A program made the position numbers and the translations under genes. The notes beneath the pieces were generated by a model, which saw only the letters and a list, made by a program, of their open reading frames with translations, was not told where the DNA came from and did no database searches. A stretch of 64,000 bases of DNA from Pseudomonas orientalis (GTDB taxonomy: Bacteria; Pseudomonadota; Gammaproteobacteria; Pseudomonadales; Pseudomonadaceae), in the NCBI RefSeq assembly GCF_022807995.1, contig NZ_CP094351.1, positions 1,519,001 to 1,583,000 of the forward strand, in the 5' to 3' direction. This document shows positions 17,258-27,049 of this stretch, in pieces; position 1 is the stretch's first letter; every line of letters begins with the position of its first letter.

Positions 17258-19549
17258 TCAAAGTAGCTCGAAGCTCTGCTGCTGCACATCCTGGGAGTCC
17301 AGCCCGATCTGCACATTGAACTCACCCGGCTCTGCGGCGAACTTGAGCTGGGCGTTATAGAACTTCAAGTCTTCCTCAGTGATGGTGAAGTGCAAGGTGC
17401 GTTCTTCACCGGCCTTGAGCATGACTTTCTGGAAGTTCTTCAGCTCTTTCACCGGGCGGATCATCGAGCCGGCCACGTCCTGGATATACAACTGCACCAC
17501 GGTTTCGCCATCGACCTTGCCGGTGTTCTTCACGGTGACGCTGGCGTCGAGCTTGCCGGTCTTGTTCAAGGTAGTGGACGACAGCGCCATGTCCGACAGG
17601 CCGAACGTGGTGTAGCTCAGGCCATAGCCAAACGGAAACAGGGGACCTGTGGTGTCATCGAAGTACTGCGAGGTGTAGTTGCCCGGCTTGCCCGGCGTGA
17701 ACGGCCGGCCGATGCTCAGGTGGTTATAGTAGGTGGGAATCTGTCCCACGGAGCGTGGGAAGGTGATTGGCAACTTGCCCGACGGGTTGTAGTCACCGAA
17801 CAGCACGTCGGCGATGGCGTTGCCGCCTTCGGTCCCGGAGAACCAGGTTTCCAGGATCGCGTCAGCCTGTTGGTTCTCTTCGAGAATCGACAGCGGCCGG
17901 CCGTTCATCAGCACCAGCACCAACGGCTTGCCGGTCGCCTTGAGCGCCTTGATCAGGTCGCGCTGGCTTTGCGGGATGTTCAGGTCGGTGCGGCTCGACG
18001 ACTCGTGGGACATGCCACGGGACTCGCCCACGGCCGCGACAATCACGTCAGCATTCTTTGCAGCCTTTACCGCTTCATCAATCAACACTTGGGCGGGGCG
18101 CGGGTCATCCACCACTTCCGGGGCATCAAAGTTGAGGAAGTTGAGGTAGTCGAGCACCGCCTTGTCGCCGGTGATGTTGGCGCCGCGAGCATAGATCACT
18201 TTGCCCTTTTCGCCGATCACGGCGTTCATGCCGTCAAGCAGGGTCACCGACTGTTCCGGCTTACCGGCTGCGGCCCAACTGCCCATCATGTCGATCGGGG
18301 CCTTGGCCAGCGGGCCGACCAGCGCGATGGTCGCGGATTTTTTCAGCGGCAGGGTGTCGTTGTGGTTCTTCAGCAACACCAGGCTGCGGCGCGCGATGTC
18401 GCGGGCATCGGCGCGGTGCAGGCGGCTGTCGGCATAGGTGTCGGCCGGGTCGTCCTCGGCCTTGCCGATGCGCAGGTACGGGTCCTTGAACAGGCCCATG
18501 TCGTACTTGGCGCCGAGCACTTCGCGCACGGCGTTGTCGATGTCGCTCTGCTCGATCTCGCCGGACTTGAGCAGCCCCGGCAGTTCCTTGCCGTACAACG
18601 TGTCGTTCATGCTCATGTCGATGCCGGCCTTGATCGCCAGCTTGGCGGCTTCACGCCCGTCCTTGGCCACGCCGTGCTTGATCAGTTCGAAGATCGCGCC
18701 GTGGTCGCTCACGGCCAGGCCCTTGAAGCCCCAGTCCTTGCGCAGCAGGTCGTTCATCAGCCAGGTGTTGGCGGTGGCGGGCACGCCATTGATCGAGTTG
18801 AGCGCCACCATCACGCCGCCGGAACCGGCCTTGATCGCCGCATGGTAGGGCGGCAGGTAATCCTGGTACATCTTGACTGGGCTCATGTCGACCACGTTGT
18901 AGTCGCGGCCGCCTTCCACCGCGCCGTACAGAGCGAAGTGCTTGACGCTGGCCATGATGCTGTCGGCATTCGCGGCGCTGGCGCCCTGGAAGGCCTTGAC
19001 CATCACTTCGGCAATGCGCGACACCAGGTAGGTGTCTTCGCCGAAGCCTTCAGAGGTGCGGCCCCAGCGCGGGTCGCGGGAGATGTCGACCATCGGCGCG
19101 AAAGTGATGTCGAGGCTGTCGGCGGCGGCTTCCTGGGCGGCGATGCGCCCGGAGCGGCCGATGGCGTCCATGTCCCAGCTCGAGGCCAGGGCCAGGCTGA
19201 TCGGGAAAATCGTGCGATGGCCGTGGATCACGTCGTAGGCGAAGAACATCGGGATCTTCAAGCGGCTGCGCATGGCCGCGTCCTGCATCGGGCGGTTTTC
19301 CGGACGGGTGATGGAGTTGAAGGTGCCGCCGATGCGGCCGGCGGCGATTTCCTTGCGGATCAGCTCGCGGGGCATTTCCGGGCCGATGCTGATCAGGCGC
19401 AACTGGCCGATCTTTTCATCGAGGGTCATCTGCTTGAGCAGGTCGCTGACGAAGGCGTCCTTGTCTTTAAGCGCAGCAGGCTTTGTTTCTGCCCATACGG
19501 GGTGGCTGGCCAGAGTGGCAACAAGGCCGAGCAAACACAGCTTCTTCAT
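17258..19549 (-). CDS. bglX: Periplasmic beta-glucosidase, glycoside hydrolase family 3
   Basis: A 763-residue GH3 enzyme, the usual BglX length. It has a signal peptide (MKKLCLLGLVATLASHPVWA|ET), the N-terminal TIM barrel with the nucleophile aspartate in GLAVSDHGAIFELIKHG, the second alpha/beta domain (RSLVLLKNHNDTLPL onwards) and the C-terminal fibronectin-like domain (VTVKNTGKVDGETVVQLYI). It releases glucose from beta-glucosides in the periplasm. The start at 19549 has AAAGGA 5 bases before it; a longer frame to 19729 lacks a site and a leader. It is divergent from lemA; the 238-base gap should hold both promoters. Confidence 0.92.
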   Translation of the reverse strand: MKKLCLLGLVATLASHPVWAETKPAALKDKDAFVSDLLKQMTLDEKIGQLRLISIGPEMPRELIRKEIAAGRIGGTFNSITRPENRPMQDAAMRSRLKIPMFFAYDVIHGHRTIFPISLALASSWDMDAIGRSGRIAAQEAAADSLDITFAPMVDISRDPRWGRTSEGFGEDTYLVSRIAEVMVKAFQGASAANADSIMASVKHFALYGAVEGGRDYNVVDMSPVKMYQDYLPPYHAAIKAGSGGVMVALNSINGVPATANTWLMNDLLRKDWGFKGLAVSDHGAIFELIKHGVAKDGREAAKLAIKAGIDMSMNDTLYGKELPGLLKSGEIEQSDIDNAVREVLGAKYDMGLFKDPYLRIGKAEDDPADTYADSRLHRADARDIARRSLVLLKNHNDTLPLKKSATIALVGPLAKAPIDMMGSWAAAGKPEQSVTLLDGMNAVIGEKGKVIYARGANITGDKAVLDYLNFLNFDAPEVVDDPRPAQVLIDEAVKAAKNADVIVAAVGESRGMSHESSSRTDLNIPQSQRDLIKALKATGKPLVLVLMNGRPLSILEENQQADAILETWFSGTEGGNAIADVLFGDYNPSGKLPITFPRSVGQIPTYYNHLSIGRPFTPGKPGNYTSQYFDDTTGPLFPFGYGLSYTTFGLSDMALSSTTLNKTGKLDASVTVKNTGKVDGETVVQLYIQDVAGSMIRPVKELKNFQKVMLKAGEERTLHFTITEEDLKFYNAQLKFAAEPGEFNVQIGLDSQDVQQQSFELL

Positions 19550-19787
19550 GAATATCCTTTTTCGGCTCACTGCACAGCGGTCAGGCTGATCGGCCAAAAT
19601 GTGGGGAGCATCTATTGTTGTTCGGGTGTTGTTCAGATAAATGCAGCACACTCTGAACTCTTTTTCGCGCTGGGCATCTTTGTAGCTGATTGGCTCGAAG
19701 CATTCCAGTGGTGGCGGATTATGCCCCAAGCGCGTGGTTTATAGGGTTAGTCATCACATTCCATCCAGATTGGGCAGGAGAAACACC

Positions 19788-20399
19788 ATGCAAGCAGCAC
19801 AAGGTTACCGCTGGGGCTTGAAAGCCGCGGCGCTGTTATTGATCAGCAGCGTGCTGAGCGGTTGCGGCATCAACAACATCCCGACCCTGGACGAACAGGC
19901 CAAGGCGGCCTGGGGCCAGGTGCAGAACCAGTACCAACGCCGTGCCGACCTGATTCCCAACCTGGTGGAGGTGGTCAAGGGTTACGCCGCTCACGAGCAG
20001 GACACCCTCACTGCGGTGATTGAAGCGCGGGCCAAGGCCACCTCGATCCAGGTGGATGCGAGCACCCTCGACAACCCGGAAAAGCTCAAGCAGTTCCAGC
20101 AGGCCCAGGACGGCCTGAGCGGTGCACTCAGCCGTTTGATGGTGGTGTCCGAGCGCTATCCGGACCTGAAGGCCAACCAGAACTTCCTGGCCCTGCAATC
20201 GCAACTTGAGGGCACGGAAAACCGTATCGCCGTGGCCCGTCGCGACTTTATCCAGGCCGTGCAGAACTACAACACCGAGATCCGCACGTTCCCGGGCCGC
20301 CTGTGGCACAGCGTGATGTACAGCGACTTGCCGATCCGCGCCACATTTGAAGCCACCAGTGCCGATGCCGATAAGGCACCGCAGGTGAAGTTCAAATAA
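19788..20399 (+). CDS. lemA: LemA-family lipoprotein
   Basis: A 203-residue protein with a lipoprotein leader ending LLISSVLSGCGINN (lipobox LSGC) and the LemA coiled-coil domain (AAWGQVQNQYQRRADLIPNLVEVVKGYA, later AVQNYNTEIRTFPG). Start at 19788 has GCAGGAG. The family's function is unclear; it is widely found beside TPM-domain genes, as here, and the set is probably tied to envelope maintenance. First gene of a three-gene run. Confidence 0.9.
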   Translation: MQAAQGYRWGLKAAALLLISSVLSGCGINNIPTLDEQAKAAWGQVQNQYQRRADLIPNLVEVVKGYAAHEQDTLTAVIEARAKATSIQVDASTLDNPEKLKQFQQAQDGLSGALSRLMVVSERYPDLKANQNFLALQSQLEGTENRIAVARRDFIQAVQNYNTEIRTFPGRLWHSVMYSDLPIRATFEATSADADKAPQVKFK

Positions 20400-20417
20400 C
20401 GCTGCCTTGAGGTGTCG

Positions 20418-21146
20418 ATGCGTTTATTACGGATAGGCCTGGCGCTGTGGCTGCTGGGTTGCGTGGGCATGGCCCAGGCGGCCCTGACCTTCCCGGCCTT
20501 GACCGGGCGGGTGGTGGACAACGCCCAGATGATCGACCCTGCGGTGCGCGAGCAGCTGACCCAGCAATTGCAGGCGCTGGAGCAGACCTCCGGTGACCAG
20601 ATTGTGGTGGTCACCGTGCCCGACCTGCAGGGCGTGCCGATTGAGGACTACGGTTATCAGTTGGGCCGCGCGTGGGGCATCGGCCAGAAGGGCAAGGACA
20701 ACGGCGCGCTGTTGCTGGTTGCCCGCGACGAGCGAAAGTTGCGCATCGAAGTCGGCTACGGCCTGGAAGGCGTGCTGACGGATGCGCAGTCCTGGGTGAT
20801 CATCAATCAGGTGATCGCGCCCAAGTTCAAGGCCGGCAATTTCAGCCAGGGGATCAGCGACGGTGTCGCGGCGATGATCCAGGTGGTCGGCGGTGAACCG
20901 CTGGCGGTGCCGGCCCATGTGGCGGAGGCGAATTTCGCCAAGGACAATCCCGGGTTTTCCATCGGTTTGTTCGTCCTGCTGATCGGCGTGTTGTGGCTGT
21001 GCAACCGCATGGGCCTGCCGGTGGGCGCCATCTTGCTGGCGATCCTCAGCAGCAGTGGACGCGGCGGCGGTGGGGGCGGCGGTGGCGGTGGTTTCCGCGG
21101 CGGCGGCGGGGGCTTTGGTGGTGGCGGGGCGTCGGGCGGCTGGTAA
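20418..21146 (+). CDS. TPM-domain secreted protein, YgcG family
   Basis: A 242-residue protein with a signal peptide (LALWLLGCVGMAQA|ALTFPAL), a TPM domain (VVDNAQMIDPAVREQLTQQL, GKDNGALLLVARDERKLRIEVGYGLEG, LTDAQSWVIINQVIAPKF), one membrane segment (GLFVLLIGVLWLC) and a tail of glycine repeats (SSGRGGGG onward). The Gly-rich tail is typical of YgcG proteins. Start ATG at 20418, GAGG 5 bases upstream; follows lemA by 18 bases. Confidence 0.88.
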   Translation: MRLLRIGLALWLLGCVGMAQAALTFPALTGRVVDNAQMIDPAVREQLTQQLQALEQTSGDQIVVVTVPDLQGVPIEDYGYQLGRAWGIGQKGKDNGALLLVARDERKLRIEVGYGLEGVLTDAQSWVIINQVIAPKFKAGNFSQGISDGVAAMIQVVGGEPLAVPAHVAEANFAKDNPGFSIGLFVLLIGVLWLCNRMGLPVGAILLAILSSSGRGGGGGGGGGGFRGGGGGFGGGGASGGW

Positions 21147-21177
21147 TGACAATAACGAAAATAGAGCATCTACAACC

Positions 21178-21795
21178 ATGGCATTACTGACTGAACACGA
21201 GCAGCGCCAAGTGGCCGAGGCAATCGCCCGGGTCGAGCAACAGACCGACGCCGAACTGGTCACGGTGCTGGCGGCGCGTGCCGATGACTACGCCTACATC
21301 CCGTTGCTGTGGGCCAGCCTGATCGCGTTGGTGGTGCCCGGTGTGGTGCATTACTTGTCGGGCTACCTGACCATGTACACCTTGTTGCTGGCGCAGTGGG
21401 CGACTTTCATTGTGCTGTGCCTGGTGTTTCGCTTGCCCAAGGTCACCACCCGTTTGATCCCCCGCTCGGTGCGCCATTGGCGCGCCTCGAACCTGGCGCG
21501 TCGCCAGTTCCTCGAGCAGAACCTGCACCACACGCTGGGCAGCACCGGGGTGCTGATTTTTGTCAGCGAGGCGGAGCGTTATGTGGAAATTCTCGTCGAT
21601 GACGGTATTTCCAATCGCCTGGATGACAGCAGTTGGGACGCCATCGTCCAGGCGTTTACCCAGCAGGTGAAACAGGGGCAAACGCTGGCAGGGTTCATTG
21701 CCTGCATCGAGGCGTGTGGTGAATTGCTCAAGGTGCATGTGCCGGTGACGCAGACACGCAATGAGCTGCCCAATCGCCTGGTCGTACTTGAATAA
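21178..21795 (+). CDS. TPM-domain membrane protein
   Basis: A 205-residue protein starting MALLTEHEQRQVAEAIARVE. It has the shorter TPM variant (LVTVLAARADDYAYIPL, VLIFVSEAERYVEILVDDGI) interrupted by two membrane spans around residues 45-90 (LLWASLIALVVPGVVHYL and LLLAQWATFIVLCLVF). No signal peptide; the membrane spans place it in the inner membrane. Third gene of the lemA run, 31 bases after its neighbour. A REPIN follows. Confidence 0.85.
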   Translation: MALLTEHEQRQVAEAIARVEQQTDAELVTVLAARADDYAYIPLLWASLIALVVPGVVHYLSGYLTMYTLLLAQWATFIVLCLVFRLPKVTTRLIPRSVRHWRASNLARRQFLEQNLHHTLGSTGVLIFVSEAERYVEILVDDGISNRLDDSSWDAIVQAFTQQVKQGQTLAGFIACIEACGELLKVHVPVTQTRNELPNRLVVLE

Positions 21796-21815
21796 CCAGA
21801 TCAACACAGTTCCAA

Positions 21816-21908
21816 ATGTGGGAGGGGGCTTGCCCCCGATAGCAGTGGATCAGCCAATACATTTGTAGCTGACAGACTGCCATCGGGGGCAAGCCCCCTC
21901 CCACATTT
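21816..21908. repeat. REPIN, family A
   Basis: ATGTGGGAGGGGGCTTGCC at the left and the inverse at the right, with a spacer (GGATCAGCCAATACATTTG) shared with the copy at 27682. It closes the lemA-TPM run. Confidence 0.9.
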
Positions 21909-22015
21909 GGATCTGCTTTGGCTGCTGGAACTGACCATTGGTCAAATAACTCCGTGCCCTGGTCGGTTATCCCCCCTAAAATGCCCGGCATTCTTTGCCC
22001 GAGGCGTTTTTGTTC

Positions 22016-23233
22016 ATGTCCGTCACCGCTCATTCCGCCAGCCCTGCGCCGGATCATCATGCCCAGTTCATCGACCTGCTGAACGCAAGCCTGGCGCAGA
22101 ACGCCTTTATCAAGCTGGTGCTGGCCAAGTACGTCGGTGATGAAGCCGAGCTGCAGCGGCTGATCATCAAGCCTGTGACGGTCAAGGAGCAGCCATGCCT
22201 GTCCTTCGTCTACCGCTACAAGACCCGCGACATCACCAAGAACCTGGCGCTGGCCGACGGCGTGGCGGCAGTAGCCGAGCTGCTGCCGGCCTCGTTCAAG
22301 AACGCGCACTTGTTGTCGCTGACTGACGAAGCCCAGTTGGAATACAGCAAGAAGAACAAAAGCTCGTTGTTCAAAAGCAAGCCGCAGCAATTGCGCGAGG
22401 CGCCATCGGCCGAGCACAACCGCGAGAAAAATCGCTTCCTCGACCTGAGCCGGCCGTTCCTTGCCGACCTGGGCGTGACCGACGCCAGGCAGGCATTAAT
22501 TCCGTCGATGTCACGCAAGTGGAAGCAGATCAACAAGTTCATCGAAGTGTTCAGCCACGCGCTGACGTCGTCGCCGTTGCAGCTCGACCAACCGGTGCGC
22601 GTCGCCGATTTCGGCTCGGGCAAGGGCTACTTGACGTTCGCGATTCACGACTACCTGCGCAACACGCTCAAGGCCGAAGGCGAAGTGACCGGTGTCGAGT
22701 TGCGCCAGGACATGGTGACCCTGTGCAACGAAGCGGCCGCGCGCCTGGAACACCCGGGGTTGGTGTTCAAGTGCGGCGATGTACGCAGCGTTGCGCCGAG
22801 CCAGCTGGACGTGATGATCGCCCTGCATGCCTGCGATATCGCCACCGATTATGCGATTCACACCGGCATCCGTTCCGGCGCGTCGATCATCATGTGTTCG
22901 CCGTGCTGCCACAAACAGATTCGCCTGCAGATCCAGAGCCCGGCGCTGCTCAAGCCGATGCTGCAATACGGCCTGCACCTGGGCCAACAGGCGGAAATGG
23001 TCACCGACAGCTTGCGTGCGTTGTTTCTCGAAGCCTGCGGGTATGAGACCAAGGTGTTCGAGTTCATCTCGTTGGAGCACACCAACAAGAACAAGATGAT
23101 CCTGGCGATCAAGCGTGCCGAGCCTTTGGACAATACGCAGTTGCTGGCGAAAATCCAGGAACTCAAGGCGTTCTACCACATCACCGAACATTGCCTGGAA
23201 ACCCTGCTGCGCGCCGATGGTTTCTTGAACTAG
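22016..23233 (+). CDS. Class I SAM-dependent methyltransferase, METTL25/GSTCD-like
   Basis: A 405-residue protein. The SAM-binding glycine motif is VADFGSGKGYLTFAIHDYL (motif I), followed by VTGVELRQDMV (acidic residue after beta-2) and VMIALHACDIATDYAI. A downstream MCSPCCHKQIRLQIQS block is the hallmark of the methyltransferase family related to METTL25 and GSTCD. Its substrate is unknown; RNA or protein is likely. The N-terminal 150 residues are family-specific. Start ATG at 22016; the GAGG upstream is 12 bases away, so a nearby TTG at 21995 cannot be excluded. Confidence 0.75.
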   Translation: MSVTAHSASPAPDHHAQFIDLLNASLAQNAFIKLVLAKYVGDEAELQRLIIKPVTVKEQPCLSFVYRYKTRDITKNLALADGVAAVAELLPASFKNAHLLSLTDEAQLEYSKKNKSSLFKSKPQQLREAPSAEHNREKNRFLDLSRPFLADLGVTDARQALIPSMSRKWKQINKFIEVFSHALTSSPLQLDQPVRVADFGSGKGYLTFAIHDYLRNTLKAEGEVTGVELRQDMVTLCNEAAARLEHPGLVFKCGDVRSVAPSQLDVMIALHACDIATDYAIHTGIRSGASIIMCSPCCHKQIRLQIQSPALLKPMLQYGLHLGQQAEMVTDSLRALFLEACGYETKVFEFISLEHTNKNKMILAIKRAEPLDNTQLLAKIQELKAFYHITEHCLETLLRADGFLN

Positions 23234-23244
23234 GCGCGGGGCCC

Positions 23245-23265
23245 ATGTGGGAGGGGGCTTGCCCT
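23245..23265. repeat. Truncated REP unit, family A
   Basis: ATGTGGGAGGGGGCTTGCCC is followed by unrelated sequence rather than the inner spacer. It lies 33 bases before a complete family B REPIN, so two REP events hit the same spacer. Confidence 0.75.
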
Positions 23266-23297
23266 AATGCCAGTCAGTTAAGCGTATACCGCCCTCT

Positions 23298-23395
23298 GTA
23301 GGAGCGAGCTTGCTCGCGAAAAACGTCAACGATAACGCGTGCTTCCTGAATGAACGCGGCGCCTGTGAGTTTTTCGCGAGCAAGCTCGCTCCTAC
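23298..23395. repeat. REPIN, family B
   Basis: Full family B doublet, inner part (AAAAACGTCAACGATAACG, then GAATGAACGCGGCG) nearly identical to the one at 17146. It separates the convergent methyltransferase and receptor genes. Confidence 0.9.
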
Positions 23396-23406
23396 CGGTG
23401 TCGCAA

Positions 23407-25965
23407 TCAGAAGAACCGCGTCACGCTGATCTTCGCATCGCGCCCCTTGGTATAGGCGCGGTCGCCGCTCAACGCCGGGCGGAAGTTTTCGTTGAACAGG
23501 TTGTCCACGGTGAAGTTCACCTCGGTGCCTTTCAGATACGCCTGCTGCGGTGTCCATTTGGCGAACAGGCCCTGGGTGTTGTAGCGCTTGTTGCCGTACT
23601 GGTCGTAGAACAGATCGCCCACACCGGAGCCCGGGCCGCCGGAATATTTGTCGCTGGGCAGGCGGTCGGTGGCGCCGATGAACTGGCCCATCCAGCCCAC
23701 CTGGGCATCCCAGGCCGGGATGTGGGTGCCCAGCACCAGCACCCATTTGGTTGGCGGAATATCCCGCGCCCCCACATCCGGGCCCCAGGGGTTGGTGTAG
23801 GCGCCTTCGTGCTGGCCTTTGGCGTAGGCGAACGACACTGAGCCGAACAAATAGGTAGAGTTATAGATCGACTCGATTTCAATGCCCTTGATGGTCAGGC
23901 CGCCGATATTGCGGTAGTTGGACATCGCCCCCGGTGGGCAGGCGGAGCCAATCGTGCCGCCGTTGACGGCCTGGTTCTGGCAGCCCACGCCGGTGGCCTT
24001 GAAGATTTCGTCTTCGACCTTGTTGTGGAACAAGGTGGTGCGCAGTAGCAGGTTGTCATCCTGGACGAGGAGATTGTCGAAGCGGGTGATGTTGCCCAGG
24101 GTGATCGAGGTGATGCGCTCCGGGTCCAGGTCCACGCTGGTGGCGGTGCGGCTGCCCAGGCCCTGCACTTCGTATTGCTCGTCGATCACCGGCGCACGCC
24201 AGGTCTGGCTCCAGTTGGCGAACAGGCCGACGTTGGGCGTGACCGTCCAGAACAGCGCCAGGCGCGGCGACCAGCCGGTGTAGGTGCGGTCGCTGTAGTC
24301 GTGGCCGATCGCAGGGTCAGGGTTGTTGTAGTACGGCGCATCATTGCCTTCGCCTCGGTTGCGCACATGGTCGTAGCGCAGCGACGGGGTAATGGTCAGG
24401 TCGCCAAGGGTCACCGCGTCCTGAATGAAGAAGCTGTTGGTGTCGACCTTGCCGTGGGGCATGAAGCCCGGCTGAAAACGGCCATAGTTGTAGCGCGGCG
24501 TATTGTAGGTGGCGCCGGGCATCCACATTTCTGTTTCACGCACGTGCTTGCGCACCTGCCCGCCGACTGTCAGCGCATGCTGCAGGGGGCCGGTGTCGAA
24601 CAGGCTGACGTTGCGGATATCCAGATGCTTGTCGGTGTAGGCGGTGTCCATCTTGCGCCCGCCGGTGGCCAACTGGAAAAACGCGGTGGCGTCGCGCTCG
24701 TCGCTCTGTTCGGTGTTGGACTGGGAGTACTTGACGGTCACGTCCACCAGCGGATTGTCCAGCGGCTGGTAGTGGTACTTGCCTGACCAGGTGGTGTCGA
24801 CGGTATCGCGGTGCGCCAGAAAGCGCTTGAGTGCGCCTTCATAACCGTAGCGGTCGATGTTGGCCTGGGTCGGCGGTGTCGGGTAGCTGGCGGCGGAGAA
24901 GGGCGTCCATCGATTGCTGTGGGAGCGCGAGTAGGACAGGCCGACACTGTGCTCCTCGGTGAAGTACGCGTTGACCTTGAACAGCTTGCCGTCCACATCC
25001 TGGGCGCTGTTGGGCAGGCGCTGAGGATTGATCGGGTACTGGTTGTTCTCGTTGGGCAGCTTGGCGGCGACCTTCATGTCACCGCCGTCGCGCTGGGTCA
25101 GGTAGGCCAGCGCGTCGAAACGACCGTCGTCGGTGCGGCCATACACGGCACTGCTGTAGACCTGTTCATGGTCGTTGCTCGAGTAACCGTATTTGAGCAT
25201 TGCGCCGCTGTTGCGGCCATCCTTGAGCAGGTCCGGGGCATCCTTGGTGGTCATGTTGACCGTGCCGCCAAAGCCGCCGTTGCCGGTGAAAGGCGAGTTC
25301 GGGCCTTTCTCTACCTCGATGCTCTTGATCAGCTCGGGCTCGATAAAGACCGTGCCCTGCTGGTAGCGCTCGAAACCGCTCTTGGTCGCGCCATCCACGG
25401 TCATCGGTACGTCTTCGGCATCGCCGAAGCCACGGATGTTGATGGTTTGGCCGCCGGGCTTGAGCGAGCCGCCCTGGCTCACGCCGGGCAGGGTCTGCAA
25501 CAGGCTGGGGATGTTATTGGACTGGTAGCGGTCAATGTCGGCCTGGGTCAGGGTGGAGCGATTGACGGTACTGGAGTCCACATCGTTGCCGGTGCCGATC
25601 ACGCTCAAGGTATCGAGCTGGATCGTGCTGCCTTGTGTGGTCTTGCCCGCATCGGCGCGTACCACATAGGTCGTGCCAACCCTGATCAGGGTGAATTCCC
25701 CGCCTTTGAGCAAGGTGCGAATCGCCACTTCCGCGCTGTATTGCCCCTTGAGGGCCGGGGCCTGCACATGCTTGAGCAGCGCTTCATCGAACAGCAGCTG
25801 GATTTTCGCCTGCCGGGCGACCTGGCTCAGGGAGGTCGCCAACGGCTGGGCCGGCAGTTGCAGCGTGAATGACTCGGCCTGGGCGCTGACGTTGAACGCC
25901 AGGCAGGCGGCAAGCAGGGTCGGTCGAAGAAACAGGTGCGAAGCAGGGCAAGGCGCGCGAAACAT
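23407..25965 (-). CDS. TonB-dependent receptor with STN signalling domain, probably haem type
   Basis: An 852-residue outer-membrane receptor. Signal peptide ends FNVSAQA|ESF. Residues 35-105 are an STN (secretin/TonB N-terminal) domain, used by transducers to talk to a FecR-type anti-sigma. Then comes the plug (IDRYQSNNIPSLLQTLPGV, NIRGFGDAEDVPMTVDGA, GPNSPFTGNGGFGGTVN) and a 22-strand barrel ending in KISVTRFF. WRAPVIDEQYE in the barrel resembles the FRAP motif of haem receptors and the order sigma / anti-sigma / receptor matches P. aeruginosa HxuIRA. Haem specificity is therefore a fair guess, but a ferri-siderophore ligand is possible. Confidence 0.75.
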   Translation of the reverse strand: MFRAPCPASHLFLRPTLLAACLAFNVSAQAESFTLQLPAQPLATSLSQVARQAKIQLLFDEALLKHVQAPALKGQYSAEVAIRTLLKGGEFTLIRVGTTYVVRADAGKTTQGSTIQLDTLSVIGTGNDVDSSTVNRSTLTQADIDRYQSNNIPSLLQTLPGVSQGGSLKPGGQTINIRGFGDAEDVPMTVDGATKSGFERYQQGTVFIEPELIKSIEVEKGPNSPFTGNGGFGGTVNMTTKDAPDLLKDGRNSGAMLKYGYSSNDHEQVYSSAVYGRTDDGRFDALAYLTQRDGGDMKVAAKLPNENNQYPINPQRLPNSAQDVDGKLFKVNAYFTEEHSVGLSYSRSHSNRWTPFSAASYPTPPTQANIDRYGYEGALKRFLAHRDTVDTTWSGKYHYQPLDNPLVDVTVKYSQSNTEQSDERDATAFFQLATGGRKMDTAYTDKHLDIRNVSLFDTGPLQHALTVGGQVRKHVRETEMWMPGATYNTPRYNYGRFQPGFMPHGKVDTNSFFIQDAVTLGDLTITPSLRYDHVRNRGEGNDAPYYNNPDPAIGHDYSDRTYTGWSPRLALFWTVTPNVGLFANWSQTWRAPVIDEQYEVQGLGSRTATSVDLDPERITSITLGNITRFDNLLVQDDNLLLRTTLFHNKVEDEIFKATGVGCQNQAVNGGTIGSACPPGAMSNYRNIGGLTIKGIEIESIYNSTYLFGSVSFAYAKGQHEGAYTNPWGPDVGARDIPPTKWVLVLGTHIPAWDAQVGWMGQFIGATDRLPSDKYSGGPGSGVGDLFYDQYGNKRYNTQGLFAKWTPQQAYLKGTEVNFTVDNLFNENFRPALSGDRAYTKGRDAKISVTRFF

Positions 25966-26039
25966 GAAATCCCCCGGTGCGGCTAAATAGCCAAAAAGGT
26001 GTGCGTATCAAACGCAGACGGGAGGAAGACGGTGCAGGC

Positions 26040-26082
26040 AAAAAAATCCACACATGCGAATGCAAAATATTCTCATGTGTGG
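26040..26082 (-). terminator. Rho-independent terminator of the fecI-fecR-like pair
   Basis: On the minus strand CCACACATG pairs with CATGTGTGG across a 17-base loop and ends in seven T (26046-26040). The stem begins 1 base after the fecR-like stop codon. It implies that the receptor gene further down is transcribed from its own promoter, presumably by the ECF sigma factor. Confidence 0.8.
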
Positions 26083-26083
26083 C

Positions 26084-27049
26084 TTACCGGCTCGATTCGA
26101 TTCGCACAATGCCGTCGGCGGACGTCACGGTTTTCACCGGTAGCAGGGCGGGCAGGGCGTTGAGCAATGCGTCCGGGTCATTCACATCCAGGTTGCCCGA
26201 CACCTTCAGTTGCGCCACGGCCTTGTTGACCTGCACAGGCGCCTGGGGACGGTACAGACTCAATTCGTCGATCAGGCTGGCCAGCTCGCGATTACGAAAC
26301 GCCAAGTGCCCGCTGCGCCAGTCGGCGACGTCTTCGCCGTTGAGGGTTTGCTGTTGCAATGTGCCTTTGGCGTACTGGTAAATAGCGCGTTGCCTGGCTT
26401 GGAGCAATATGACCGGGCGCTTTGCATCCGGTTCGAAGGCCACTTGACCATGGGCCACGCTGACCACCAGTTGCCGTTCGCTGCGGCGCACATCGAAACC
26501 GGTGCCCACCACCCGCACATTCGCCTCACCGGCTTGTACGTACAGCGGGCGCTCCTGGTCGGCGGCCACTTCGATGTACAGCTGGCCCTTGTCCAGGTGA
26601 AGGATGCGCTGGTGCGCGGTGAAATCCACGTGAATGCGGGTGTTGGCGTTCACATACAGGGTGCTGCCATCGGGCAGGTGCAGGGTGCGCATGCCCTTGG
26701 CATGGCCGGCAACCTGGGCGTGATACAGCTCGCGTGGCGCACCGAGATGAGGGGCAAGAACGGCGCAGAGCAAGGCGGCCGCGATTGCCAGCGCGGGGCG
26801 CCATATCGGTTTGCGCCGGGGCAGCGCCAAGGGTTTGTTCAATGGCTGCAACTGGGCGAGGTCCGTCCACAATTGCTCGAACTCGGCATAGGCCCGCGCA
26901 TGGGCCGGGTTGGCCCGCCAGGCGGCGAAGGCCTTGCGGTCGACACGGTCCGCGTGGTTGCGATTGCGCGCGAACCAGCTGGCGGCCTGGGCATCGATGG
27001 CGTCGCTCGCTTCATTGTCCGGCACGTCGAGGTCGCTCAAGCGGTTCAT
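26084..27049 (-). CDS. FecR-family anti-sigma / signal-transducing protein
   Basis: A 321-residue FecR protein: cytosolic N-terminal domain (DUF4880 type: DAQAASWFARNRNHADRVDR, AFAAWRANPAHARAY), one membrane span (WRPALAIAAALLCAVLAPHLG, about residues 86-106) and a periplasmic FecR domain (MRTLHLPDGSTLYVNANTRI). It holds the sigma factor and relays the receptor's ligand signal. Start overlaps the sigma gene stop by 4 bases. It pairs with the receptor at 23407. Confidence 0.9.
   Translation of the reverse strand: MNRLSDLDVPDNEASDAIDAQAASWFARNRNHADRVDRKAFAAWRANPAHARAYAEFEQLWTDLAQLQPLNKPLALPRRKPIWRPALAIAAALLCAVLAPHLGAPRELYHAQVAGHAKGMRTLHLPDGSTLYVNANTRIHVDFTAHQRILHLDKGQLYIEVAADQERPLYVQAGEANVRVVGTGFDVRRSERQLVVSVAHGQVAFEPDAKRPVILLQARQRAIYQYAKGTLQQQTLNGEDVADWRSGHLAFRNRELASLIDELSLYRPQAPVQVNKAVAQLKVSGNLDVNDPDALLNALPALLPVKTVTSADGIVRIESSR

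Noticed and set aside
17390..19744. A 784-codon plus-strand frame opposite bglX
   Set aside because: Antisense shadow of bglX, same composition artefact, no motif or ribosome site.
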